Of a stretch of 64,000 nt of DNA, positions 16,182 to 25,170 are shown piece after piece. A program made the translations under genes and the position numbers. The stretch spans positions 1 through 64,000 of the forward strand of contig CAWESB010000016.1 of assembly GCA_963811635.1 (NCBI GenBank). The letters run 5' to 3'. Source of the stretch: JAIBJN01 sp963811635 (GTDB taxonomy: Bacteria; Actinomycetota; Thermoleophilia; Gaiellales; Gaiellaceae). Position 1 is the first letter of the stretch, and each line of letters starts with the position of its first letter. Under the pieces are notes generated by a model. That model was not told the origin of the DNA. It ran no database searches and saw only the letters and a list, made by a program, of their open reading frames with translations.

Positions 16182-17966
16182 CTACTGCGGTGCGCGGTCG
16201 TCGGCGACGCTCACCCACACGAGCCCGCCCGCGACGGTGACGTCCCTGGGGCGGGAGGAGGCGCTGACGGCGATCGACGCGACCTCGTTCGTCGTCCCGT
16301 CGATTCTTGTCAGTGTCCCGTCGAAGGCATTGCTGACCCAGGCGGCTCCCTCGCCAGCGGCGAGCGCAAGCGATCCGCGGCCCACACCCAGCCTGTAGGT
16401 CTCCACGACGTCGTGGCGGCTGGGGTCGATCTTCACAACCGTAGCCGTGTCCCCGTTCAGGACCCAGATGAAGTCGGTGTCCGCCGAGATCGAGAGCGCC
16501 TGGGGCCCCGATCCGAGCTCGTCGGTCATCGGGATGCGGTCTCTCACCTCGGCCGTGCGCGGGTCGATGCGAAGGACTGCCGCCGACGAGCTACTCACGG
16601 CCCACACGTCGCCGCCGGCGGTCGCGAGGCCGTCGACATGGTCCGGCATGGAGACGTTGCTGACGACCTTGCCGGATTCGGGGTCGACGCGGATCAGCCG
16701 CCTTCCGCCTGCGAGCCAGACCGCATGGTCGTCGAGCGCGAGCCCCTCGATCTCGGCGAAGTCGGGATCCTCCAGGCGCTCCCACGTCTGCTCGTCCCCG
16801 AGCCTCGCGAGCACCCGCTCCTCCTTGTCGAACGCCCAGACGGTGTCGTTGCGCGCCGCCAGGTAGTCGGGCCGGAAGCCGAGGCCGAGAGTGCGGAGCA
16901 CGTGGCGGCTCTCGAGATCGATCTCGGTCACGGTGAGGTCGAGCCGGTCCGCGACCCAGACCGAGCCGTCCCCCTCGCGGATGAGGGCCGGGCTGGAGCC
17001 GACCGCGACCCGGGCCATCACCTTGCTCGTGTCGGGCTGGATAACGGCGACGTCGCTCGCCTGCGCGAGGGCAACCTCCTGGAACGGCTCGGTTGCCCGT
17101 GTGCCGGGGCCGCCTCGGCCGAGGGCCAAGAGCATCCCTACGACGAGAACCAGGGTCACAGCGGCTGCAAGGCTTCGTGACCGGCCGGCTCGCGGCTGCC
17201 GGCGTCGCTCCGACAGGGCCAGCGACGGGTCGTGGACGAGGATCGCCTTCTCGAGGCGCTGGAGCTCCGGGCCCGGGTCGAGGCCCAGCTCCTCCGCAAG
17301 GAGCAGGCGCGCGTCGCGGTAGGTCCTGAGGGCATCCGACTGACGGCCGCCGCGATAGAGCGCGATCATCAGCTCACCCCTGGCGCGCTCGCGCAGGGGA
17401 TGCTCCCGCACGAACTCCTCGAGCTCAGGGGCCAGCTCGGTATGTCGGCCGACCAGGAGCTCGGCCTCGAAGCGGTCTTCGAGCGCGGCCAGGCGCAACT
17501 CGCCCAGGCGACTGAGCGCAGCCCCCACCGACGCGTCGAGCTCGAGCTCGGCGAGCGGGGGGCCGCGCCAGAGTGCGAGCGCCCGCTCGAGGATCGCGGC
17601 GGCCTCCTCGGGGCGTCCGGCCACCAGCGCCTGCCGCCCCTCGCGGGCCAGCCGCTCGAAGCGGTGGAGGTCGAGGTGCTCCGGGTCGGTCCTGAGGACG
17701 TAGCCGTGCAACTCGGTCACCAGCGTCGCGTCAGTGCCCGCAGCCGCGAGGATCTTGCGGATCTTCGACAGGTGGACGTTCAGGGCAGCGGCGATCGTGC
17801 TCGGCCGCTCGGCTCCCCAGACCCCCTCCATCAGTCGCTCGCGCGAGACCAGCTCGTTGGCGTGCAGCAGCAGGAGCGCGAGCAGCGAGCGCTGCCTCGC
17901 CCCGCCGAGCGGGAGCGTCTCGCCGTCGATCCGGGCCTCGAGCGGGCCCAGCAGCCAGAAGGTGAG
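16182..17966 (-). CDS. SARP/BTAD regulator with membrane helix and external beta-propeller
   Basis: A one-protein signalling device. A winged-helix DNA-binding domain of the SARP type (TFWLLGPLEARIDGETLPLG, then RERLMEGVWG, HLSKIRKIL) is followed by a BTAD helical domain (RFERLAREGRQAL to GPELQRLEKAI). A single membrane helix (LAAAVTLVLVVGMLLALG) leads to a C-terminal beta-propeller with repeated GDGSVWVAD, GGDVWAV and GEGAAWVSN strands. DNA binding would be cytoplasmic and ligand sensing external. The only conventional start in frame is ATG 17831, which would cut off half the DNA-binding domain. Clear domain sequence runs back to about 17966 and the frame is open to ~18030 without ATG, GTG or TTG, so a lost start or small indel is likely. 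It is divergent from a solute-binding lipoprotein it probably controls. Confidence 0.85.
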   Translation of the reverse strand, partial: LTFWLLGPLEARIDGETLPLGGARQRSLLALLLLHANELVSRERLMEGVWGAERPSTIAAALNVHLSKIRKILAAAGTDATLVTELHGYVLRTDPEHLDLHRFERLAREGRQALVAGRPEEAAAILERALALWRGPPLAELELDASVGAALSRLGELRLAALEDRFEAELLVGRHTELAPELEEFVREHPLRERARGELMIALYRGGRQSDALRTYRDARLLLAEELGLDPGPELQRLEKAILVHDPSLALSERRRQPRAGRSRSLAAAVTLVLVVGMLLALGRGGPGTRATEPFQEVALAQASDVAVIQPDTSKVMARVAVGSSPALIREGDGSVWVADRLDLTVTEIDLESRHVLRTLGLGFRPDYLAARNDTVWAFDKEERVLARLGDEQTWERLEDPDFAEIEGLALDDHAVWLAGGRRLIRVDPESGKVVSNVSMPDHVDGLATAGGDVWAVSSSSAAVLRIDPRTAEVRDRIPMTDELGSGPQALSISADTDFIWVLNGDTATVVKIDPSRHDVVETYRLGVGRGSLALAAGEGAAWVSNAFDGTLTRIDGTTNEVASIAVSASSRPRDVTVAGGLVWVSVADDRAPQ

Positions 17967-18120
17967 ACCGGCCTGCTCTTTGCTCCGCGTTTGCTCCGTC
18001 TTTGGCCCCCGTTTGCCTGGGTCGGGGAACGTTCAAGCGGCGCTTCGACAGTTCCGACGAACGGGGCAGTCACGAGTTAGGCCCCGGGCGCCTCAATCGG
18101 GTGAGAGGAGGAATTCGGTG

Positions 18121-19506
18121 GTGAAACGACGCACGTTGCCGGCGCTCCTCGCGCTTCTCGCCGCGTTCGCGCTCGCTGCGGCGGGCTGCGGAGGAGACAC
18201 GAACGAGAGCGGGGGCGACGGCACTGGCGCGACCGACGCCGAGGGCGCTTCGTCGCTCCCGGCTCCGAGCGCGCTGCCGTCTGCGTCCTGCACCGACATC
18301 GAGTACGAGGGCGACGGCGAGCCGCAGGTGCTGATCGCCTCAGACATGGTGCTCCAGGGGTCCTCGCGGACGCAGACCCTGCAGATCGTCGAGGCGATCC
18401 GCCAGATGCTCGACTCGGCAGGGTGGAAGGCCGGGGCGGTGAACGTCGGCTTCCAGTCCTGCGACGACTCGACGGCACAGGCCGGCAAGTGGGATCCGGG
18501 CAAGTGCAGCCAGAACGCGAACGCGTACGCCGAGAACCCCGCCGTCCTGGCGGTGATCGGCACGTTCAACTCGGGGTGCGCGGCGGTCGAGCTGCCCGTG
18601 CTCAACCAGGCGCCCGGCGGCGGTCTCGCGATGATCTCACCGGCCAACACCTACGTCTGCCTGACCGAGGGCGGACCGGGCTGCGCCGACGACGAGCCGG
18701 ACAAGTACTACCCGGCCGGCACCCGCAACTACGTCCGGGTTGTCGCTCACGACGCCTACCAGGGCGCGGCGCTGGCGCAGTTCATGCAGGAGCAGGGCAC
18801 GACGAAGCTGTACATCCTCAACGACAAGGAGGCCTACGGCCTCGGCGTCGCGACCAACGTCCGGGGTGCCGCCGAGCACCTCGGGATCGAGGTCCTCGGC
18901 TTCGAAGCCTGGGATCCGCGCGCCTCGAACTACGAGGCCCTGATGAACAAGATCAAGGACTCCGGGGCGGACGGCGTCTTCCTCGGCGGCCTGACCGACG
19001 AGAACGGCGCCCAGGTGATCAAGGACAAGGTCAAAGTCCTCGGCGACAACGAGACCGTCAAGCTGTACATGCCCGACGGGTTCACTCAGCAGAGCACGAT
19101 CGAGGAGTCCGGCGTCGAGAACACGCGCGGCGCCTACTTCTCCGTCGCGGGCGTGCCCATCGAGGAGTTCGGGCCGGCCGGCCAGGAGTTCATCGACGAG
19201 TTCGCGACCAGAGTCGGCGACGAGCCCGTCGACCCGTACGGCGTCTACGGCGCGCAGGCAGCTCAGATCGTCCTCGAGGCGATCGCGAGGTCTGACTACA
19301 CGCGGGCGGGAGTGCTCGAACAGCTCTTCGCGACCGAGGTGAAAGACGGGTTCCTCGGCGACTTCTCGTTCAACGAGAACGGCGATCCGACGCTCGCGAC
19401 CGGGGCGGTCGTGGGCTTCACGATCTACCGCGGCGAGGAGCAGCTCGAAGTCGAGACTTCCTTCTCGCCCGACCAGGAGGTGGTCGAGGCAGCTCGGGCC
19501 GGCTAG
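18121..19506 (+). CDS. ABC transporter solute-binding lipoprotein (Leu/Ile/Val-binding type)
   Basis: About 461 residues. A basic start (KRR), a hydrophobic stretch (LPALLALLAAFALAAAGC) and a lipobox Cys show an exported, lipid-anchored protein. The mature part is a periplasmic-binding-protein type 1 domain (LIASDMVLQGSSRTQTLQIV, then VLAVIGTFNSGCAAVELPVL, KLYILNDKEAYGLG), as in branched-chain amino-acid or urea/amide binding proteins. GTG at 18121, or the GTG just before it at 18118, sits 6-9 nt after AGGAGG. No permease or ATPase gene is nearby. The divergent SARP regulator makes a sensing or regulatory role plausible alongside uptake. Confidence 0.85.
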   Translation: MKRRTLPALLALLAAFALAAAGCGGDTNESGGDGTGATDAEGASSLPAPSALPSASCTDIEYEGDGEPQVLIASDMVLQGSSRTQTLQIVEAIRQMLDSAGWKAGAVNVGFQSCDDSTAQAGKWDPGKCSQNANAYAENPAVLAVIGTFNSGCAAVELPVLNQAPGGGLAMISPANTYVCLTEGGPGCADDEPDKYYPAGTRNYVRVVAHDAYQGAALAQFMQEQGTTKLYILNDKEAYGLGVATNVRGAAEHLGIEVLGFEAWDPRASNYEALMNKIKDSGADGVFLGGLTDENGAQVIKDKVKVLGDNETVKLYMPDGFTQQSTIEESGVENTRGAYFSVAGVPIEEFGPAGQEFIDEFATRVGDEPVDPYGVYGAQAAQIVLEAIARSDYTRAGVLEQLFATEVKDGFLGDFSFNENGDPTLATGAVVGFTIYRGEEQLEVETSFSPDQEVVEAARAG

Positions 19507-19982
19507 CGACCACGGGGTCTCGGGGGAGGACCTCGGTTCTCCCCCGAGGCACGCTCAGCCTCCGTCTTCAGATGCAGGAGCCCGTCCCTGAGCGCCTCGT
19601 CGAGCATTTTCCGCAGGCGGCCGCTGAAGAGCCGTGCGATCAGCCCGTCGTACGACTCCTCCGTCCGGACCACCGTCCGACCGTCACCGTCGTCGAGCGT
19701 GTGGACATGGAACGCCTTGATGCCCATCGAGCGGCCGGACCAGGCGATCCGGTGGGGTGCGTCCACGACCTCGAGCTTCGAGACGATCGTCCCGGGGCCG
19801 GCCTTCCAGCGGAATTCCGTACCCTCCTCGACCGCTCCCAGCAGCGATGCCGACTTGACGGCTGGGTTCCAGCTGGGCCACCGATCGATCGCCGTCAGGA
19901 CCTGCCAGACGACCTCGCGCGGGGCGGCGATCTCGATCTCGGTGGCCGCGACCACCGGTGCGTGCTCGTGCAGCTCGGACAT
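19503..19982 (-). CDS. SRPBCC family protein
   Basis: A 159-residue helix-grip protein. VAATEIEIAAPREVVWQVL begins the fold, followed by IDRWPSWNPAVKSASLLG, a motif common in SRPBCC proteins, and an amphipathic C-terminal helix. Its 3' end overlaps the convergent lipoprotein stop by 4 bp. It lies 6 bp downstream of the membrane-anchored hydrolase on the same strand and is probably cotranscribed with it. Ligand unknown. Confidence 0.85.
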   Translation of the reverse strand: MSELHEHAPVVAATEIEIAAPREVVWQVLTAIDRWPSWNPAVKSASLLGAVEEGTEFRWKAGPGTIVSKLEVVDAPHRIAWSGRSMGIKAFHVHTLDDGDGRTVVRTEESYDGLIARLFSGRLRKMLDEALRDGLLHLKTEAERASGENRGPPPRPRGR

Positions 19983-19988
19983 GACTCC

Positions 19989-21314
19989 TCAGTTGCCGCC
20001 GAGCAAGGCGTCGTCGAAGAAGCCGACGACCCGCCGCTCGTACTCCTGCGGCTCGGCGTCGATCGCGCCGGTGTGCCCGCCTTCGGCGGCCCAGAGCTCC
20101 TTGGGCTCGTTCGCCGCCTCGTAGAAGGTCTGAGTGAGGCTTTCGCCTCCCTGCCCCGGAGTGGCGTAGATGAAGAAGACAGGGGCCGATATCTCAGCGC
20201 TCAGGTCCTTGAGGCCGGGTGGCGGCAGGTCGCTCGCGAAGACTGCGGCCGCCCCGGTGACCAGGGCGAACACCGGGACCGCGGACCACCGCTCGGAGCC
20301 CGTCAGGTCGACCGCCTCGCGCACGGAGCGGATGCCGGCTCCCTCGGAGACGACCGCCTTCAGGTCGTCGGTCTCCGCAGACTCCTGAAGCATCACCTCG
20401 CCGCCGACCGAAAGCCCGAGCCCGCCGATGCGACCGTCGTCGACGTCCGGCCGGGCCTGGAGGTAGGAGATGGCCGCGTCCAGATCGCGGGTCCCGGCCC
20501 AGCCGAGGGCATTCGGGTCCCCTTCGCTCGCGCCTTCGCCGCGTCGGTCGAAGAGCAGCACGCCGTAGCCGTGGCGGGCAAGCATCCGGGCCGGCTTCTG
20601 AGGGCCCTTGCGACCGGGAAAGACGATGACGTTGGCACCGTTCCTCGAGGGCACGTACCAGCCCTCCAGACGCAGTCCGTCGGCCGTCGTGAACGAGACA
20701 TCCTCGTAGGACGTGCCCAGAGCGGCCTCCGGCACGTAGGCACGCGCCGCGTGGGTGATGACATACGACTCCGCGACCGGATAGACGAGGAGGTACGTGC
20801 CGACCAGAAGGCCGAGACCCACAGCCGTGCGTCTCAGGAAACGGCGAACGAGGCTGCCGCCCTTTCTCGATCTCCAGAGCGTCAGGAAGCCGATGCCGAC
20901 GAGGAGCAGCCCGGCGGGGATCACCAGCAGCCCTGTGTAGTCGTCTCCCGAAGGGCCGGTCTCGCGCGTGTAGTAGCCCGCCTCGCCGAGGCCCATCACC
21001 GCCATGAAGAGCCCGACCCAGATTGCGAGTGTCGCGCGAGCTCCGGGTCGCAGGCGCGGGTAGGCCCAGGCCGCGAGGACGAAGAACGCCGTCTGCACGA
21101 GGCCGCCGGGCAAGTGGTCGCCGGCCGACGTGCCGGGCTGCGGCTGGAGGAAGTTGTCGTCGACGACATGGAGCGCCGCGATGCCGAGCGCGAGCCGCGC
21201 GAGGCCCGACTCGGTCCGGACGAAGGCGCGGGCCCGGGAGAGAGCGGCGCGCCCGCCCGCTCGCGTGCCGACCGACTCGTCACTCGGCGGGGGCGAGACC
21301 GTGTGCTCAGGCAC
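19989..21314 (-). CDS. Membrane-anchored alpha/beta hydrolase
   Basis: About 441 residues and the intact paralogue of the gene at 4420-5732. Five or so helices (LALGIAALHVVDDNFL, FFVLAAWAYPRL, LLVIPAGLLLVGIGFLTLW, TAVGLGLLVGTYLLVYPV) precede a hydrolase domain. That domain has GLRLEGWYVPSRNGANVIVF, nucleophile elbow GLGLSVGGEV, and a C-terminal GGHTGAI supplying the His. GTG at 21314 overlaps the upstream gene's stop (GTGCCTGA), which decides the start over ATG 21377. The pair of paralogues shares conserved helices and so defines one family. Likely an esterase-type enzyme acting at the membrane; substrate unknown. Confidence 0.8.
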   Translation of the reverse strand: MPEHTVSPPPSDESVGTRAGGRAALSRARAFVRTESGLARLALGIAALHVVDDNFLQPQPGTSAGDHLPGGLVQTAFFVLAAWAYPRLRPGARATLAIWVGLFMAVMGLGEAGYYTRETGPSGDDYTGLLVIPAGLLLVGIGFLTLWRSRKGGSLVRRFLRRTAVGLGLLVGTYLLVYPVAESYVITHAARAYVPEAALGTSYEDVSFTTADGLRLEGWYVPSRNGANVIVFPGRKGPQKPARMLARHGYGVLLFDRRGEGASEGDPNALGWAGTRDLDAAISYLQARPDVDDGRIGGLGLSVGGEVMLQESAETDDLKAVVSEGAGIRSVREAVDLTGSERWSAVPVFALVTGAAAVFASDLPPPGLKDLSAEISAPVFFIYATPGQGGESLTQTFYEAANEPKELWAAEGGHTGAIDAEPQEYERRVVGFFDDALLGGN

Positions 21315-22038
21315 CCGAGGTCTCGGCCTCGGGCGCCGGGCGCCGCCGCCGCGCGCCGAAGTAGATGAGGGTGGCACCCCCGATGAGGACGAGCGCGCCT
21401 ACCACGAGGAAGGCAATCGCGACCCAGACGAGGGAGGACACGCGGACCGCGAAGCGCCCGTCGACGGCGACGTCGCGCGAGCCGTCGGCGTTCATCGCGA
21501 CTGCCGACCACTCGCCCTCCTCGAGGGGCCAGGTGATCGTCTGTGCCCCCGAACCGCTTGCCTCGACGCGCCAGAAGTCCTGCTCTGTGGGCGGCGCCGG
21601 CTGCGTGCTGCCCTCCACGCGGCGGTAGGTCACCGAGAAGGGATCAGCGTCGAAATCCGTGATCTGATCGTATTCAGCACCGGCGAGATACCGCTCGACG
21701 TCGCTTGCCCGGGCGATGCCGATGAAGACCGGCTGTGCCGAGCTCGCCTCGATGCGTGCCGTCGCGAAGCGGTCGCCGAACCAACCGGGAACGTCGCCGT
21801 CGACGTCGAGGCTCTCCGAGGCGATCGCGTACGAGCTCGACGAGAGCTCGTGCGTGGCGGTCGTGAAGTACCCGGAGGAGTCGCGCTCGCCGAGCGCCCA
21901 CAGGCCGACGCCGCCGCCCGCGAGGAAGGCGAGCGCGATGAGGACGACGATGCTGCCGAAGACGAGCAGGAGCACCCGCTTCACCCCGAAGGGCTCGGAC
22001 GGCTGTTCGGCACGAACGGGGGCGGTGGCCGTGTTCAT
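21307..22038 (-). CDS. Membrane protein with external beta-rich domain
   Basis: A 243-residue protein with one N-terminal helix (VLLLVFGSIVVLIALAFLAGG) and one C-terminal helix (LVWVAIAFLVVGALVLIGGATL). The ~150 residues between (SSGYFTTATHELSSSSYAIAS onward) should lie outside the cell and end with DGRFAVRVSS. The layout is common in Actinobacteria, but no function is established to my knowledge. Its stop overlaps the hydrolase start by 8 bp, and it follows the MMPL gene by about 60 bp, so the three genes probably form one unit. Confidence 0.7.
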   Translation of the reverse strand: MNTATAPVRAEQPSEPFGVKRVLLLVFGSIVVLIALAFLAGGGVGLWALGERDSSGYFTTATHELSSSSYAIASESLDVDGDVPGWFGDRFATARIEASSAQPVFIGIARASDVERYLAGAEYDQITDFDADPFSVTYRRVEGSTQPAPPTEQDFWRVEASGSGAQTITWPLEEGEWSAVAMNADGSRDVAVDGRFAVRVSSLVWVAIAFLVVGALVLIGGATLIYFGARRRRPAPEAETSGA

Positions 22039-22099
22039 GGACGATCCCTCCTTCGGGACGCGGCGCGACCGCCGGAGGGCGGCCGCGCCGCGCTACGGA

Positions 22100-24389
22100 C
22101 TATCTGCCGGTCGGAGACGGGACGGGAGGTGCCTCGTGGATCTCGTCCGACCCGTGCTCGAGGTGCGGAAGCCACTCGAGCCAGCTGGGCAGGTACCAGT
22201 TCCAGTCTCCGAGCAGCTTCATCGTCGCCGGGAGGAGGACGGCTCGGACGATGGTCGCGTCGATCAGGATCGCCGCGGCGAGCCCGACGCCGAACTGCTT
22301 GAAGATCAGCATCGAGAGGGTCGCGAAGACGGCGAAGACGCAGACCATCACGACCGCGGCGCTCGTCACCACCCCCGCCGTCGACTTGATCCCGAAGGCG
22401 ATCGCGTTCTCGGTGCTCATCCCGCGGTCGTACGCCTCCCGGATCCGGCTGATGATGAACACGTGGTAGTCCATCGAGAGCCCGAAGAGGATCACGAACA
22501 TGAAGATGGGCAGGAAGGAGTCGATGCCTGCGGTGGACTCGAAGCCGAGCAGGCCCTTGCCGATGCCGTGCTGGAAGACGAGCACCATCACGCCGTAGGC
22601 GGCCGCGATCGAGATCAGGTTCAGCACGATGGCCTTGGCCGCGATCACGAGCGAGCGGAAGGCGACGAGCATGAGCCCGAACGCGAGCAGGAGGACGAAT
22701 CCGAAGACGAGCGGCGCGGCCGACTTCAACTTGTCGTTGAAGTCCTTCGTCGACGCCGTGATCCCGGTCACGCCGACCTCGGCGCCGGGGAGCGCGCCCA
22801 CCGTCGTCGGGACGATGTCCTCCCTCAGCGTCGCGAGGGCCGCGTTCGAGGCGGCGTCCATGCCCTTGCCGTCCACGGGGATGGCGACGGTGGCGATGGT
22901 TCCGGCCTCGTTGACGTCGACCGTGATCGGCTCGTGCATCTGGCCGCTGGCGAGCGCGCGCCATTCGAGCTGGCCGATCGCCTCCTGGACCTGCGGGGGC
23001 GGTGACGTCGTCGGCCTTGACGACGACGCCGGCCGGGATCTCGCTCCCCGGGAACGCCGCCTGAATCCGGTTGTACGTCTGGATCGACGGGAGGGACTGC
23101 GGGAAGGTCTCGATCGCCGGCTGGACCGTCCGCAGCTGGAGGGCCGGGATTGCGAGCGCGAGCAGGAGGCCGCCTGCGAGGACGACCGAGAGGACCGGCC
23201 TGCGCAGGACGGCGCCAACGACCGTCCCCCAGAAGCGGCTCTGTCCGTCGTCGCGACGGAGCCGGTTGACGAGCGGGACACGTCCCCGGTCGACCCGATC
23301 GCCGAGCCAGGAAAGCGTGGCCGGCAGGACGGTGAGCGACCCGAGCATGGCGACCGCGACCACGAGGATCGTGCCGATGGCGAACGCCGACATGCCCTGG
23401 ATGCCCGCGAGGAACATCCCGGACATGGCAATGATGACGGTGAGCCCCGAGATCAGCACGGAGCGGCCGGAGGTGTCTGCGGCCGCCTGGAGCGCGGCTT
23501 CCTCGCTGCGCCCCGCCGCTCGCTCCTCGCGCTCGCGCTTCAAATAGAACATCGAATAGTCGACGCCGACCGCGAGCCCGATCAGGAGGATGAGCTCGTA
23601 GGTGACCTCGTCGATGGGGATGAGCGAGCTCGGGAGCGCGACCAGCCCGAACGTGGCGATGATCGCGGTCAATGCGAGCAGGAGCGGGATGCCCGCGGCC
23701 ACGAGCGCCCCGAAGACGACGATCAGGATGATCAGCGTGACCGGGATCGAGAGCAGCCCGGCCTTCTTGAGATCATCCATGAAGGCGCCTTCGACTTCCT
23801 TGTCGGCGCTGACGCCGAACGAGCCGATGAACAGGTCGGGGTGCGCCGCCTTCGCGTCGTCGACCGCGGCCACGACCGGATCGATCTTCGTGGTCGCGTC
23901 GTCGGGATCGCCCGTGATGTCGAACTCCACGAGCACGGCCTTGCCGCCTTGACCGATCTGACCCGCGTTCTCGGGATCGAGCGGCGATTGGACGTTCGTG
24001 ACCGCGTCGAGCGCGGTGACCTTGGCGACGACGTCCTCGACGGCAGCCGTGAAGGCTGCGTCCTTGACCGTCAGCGAGTCGCTCTGGATCAGGACGCTCT
24101 CGCCTTTCGGCTGCTCGAACTCCTCGTGGAGGAGCTTGTCCATGCGGCCGGACTCGCCCACGCCCGAGGTGGCCGTCTCGATCTTGGTGGTGCCACTGAC
24201 GATGCCGAGCGCGAAGGCGACGACGACGAAGGCGAGCCAGCCGAAGATGGCCGTCTTGCGGTGATGCGCGCTCCAGCGCCCCATTCGGCCGGCGAGATTG
24301 GTCGGTCGCCTCCCCTCCTCGGGTGGAGCGGCCGCCGTTTGGGCTCTCGACGGCTCGTCGGGCTCGTTCTGGATGATCGGGGTCTTCAT
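22100..24389 (-). CDS. MMPL-family transporter (one frameshift, probably sequence error)
   Basis: A 762-residue RND-like MMPL exporter after correction of one base. ATG 24389 follows a good Shine-Dalgarno (GGAGAGGAG). Helix 1 is TAIFGWLAFVVVAFALGIVSG. The first membrane bundle has VGVDYSMFYLKRERE and the second has GLSMDYHVFIISRIREAYDRG, the paired D-Y motifs that carry protons in this family. The frame breaks at a run of five G on the plus strand (22995-22999); four G would join ADDVTAP to QVQEAIGQLEW, and the total length minus one base divides by three. Substrates of the family are lipids or other hydrophobic compounds; none can be named here. Confidence 0.9.
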
Positions 24390-24498
24390 TGCAACTCCTC
24401 TCCGAAGAGGGTGGATCCGTGGATCACGTAGCGACCGCTTCTGGCGCTCCGGCGACGGCGGGCTTCGGACCGAGCCAGGAGGGCCCACCGGCGCTCGA

Positions 24499-25083
24499 TC
24501 AGCACGGCGGCGCCGCGAAGCACACGAGCGCGGCCGGGCCGATGGGCGGCGGGTGGATGGCGAAGAGAGCGGTGAGGCCGACGAGCAGGGTCAGCGGCCA
24601 GCCGGCCCCGGAGCGCCGGAAGGCCACCGCGGCCGCGACCATGGCGACCATCCAGCCCAGCAGCCCGGCGACGAGCGAGACCGACAGCGGGTCGCCGAGG
24701 ACGTTGTCCTCGTTGTAGTACTGGATGGCGTCGGCGACGACCGCCTGCTCGGCGGCCGGCAGGTCGTTCGCGTAGTCGGCGAGGACGCCCGTCCCGAGCC
24801 CGACCGTCACCTCGTAGGCGGTGTAGAAGACGAGAAAGACGACGAGGGAGATCCGGCTCACGGTCGCCGCGCGGCTCTGCAGGCCACGCAGGAGGAGGAA
24901 GACGGCGAGCGCCATCAGAGGGGTGAACAGGAGGAATGCCGTGTGCACGAAGATCCAGCCGCCGACGTCGTGGCGGATGCCCTCGTAGACGCCGTGCTCG
25001 CCGCCGGGCGGGTGGAACCAGAGGACGACCGCGAGGACCAGCGGGGTCGCGACCAGGAAGACTCGGCGGAGGGCGACGGCCAT
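24499..25083 (-). CDS. Membrane protein, probably frameshifted at the C-terminus
   Basis: About 194 residues with five or six helices (VFLVATPLVLAVVLWF, IFVHTAFLLFTPLMALAVFLLL, SLVVFLVFYTAYEVTV, LVAGLLGWMVAMVAAAVAF, LTLLVGLTALFAIH). The read frame ends abruptly in the middle of a helix (GPAALVCFAAPPC). Adding one base in the GC repeat at about 24502-24512 would complete the helix (AAVLIERRW) and carry on to a TGA at 24386-24388 overlapping the MMPL start as ATGA. That layout suggests an original longer gene coupled to the MMPL gene. ATG 25083 is preferred over TTG 25101. Function unknown. Confidence 0.65.
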   Translation of the reverse strand: MAVALRRVFLVATPLVLAVVLWFHPPGGEHGVYEGIRHDVGGWIFVHTAFLLFTPLMALAVFLLLRGLQSRAATVSRISLVVFLVFYTAYEVTVGLGTGVLADYANDLPAAEQAVVADAIQYYNEDNVLGDPLSVSLVAGLLGWMVAMVAAAVAFRRSGAGWPLTLLVGLTALFAIHPPPIGPAALVCFAAPPC

Positions 25084-25170
25084 GGCTTCCGACGCTCTCA
25101 AACGCCACCGCCGCGCGGAAGGCGGGGAACTGGCCCTTTCGGGGCCGGGTTTCTGGTGTGCTCGCTCCGC

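Noticed and set aside
22629..24431. 600-codon plus-strand frame opposite the MMPL gene
   Set aside because: Antisense shadow; the minus strand carries conserved MMPL motifs in both of its frames.
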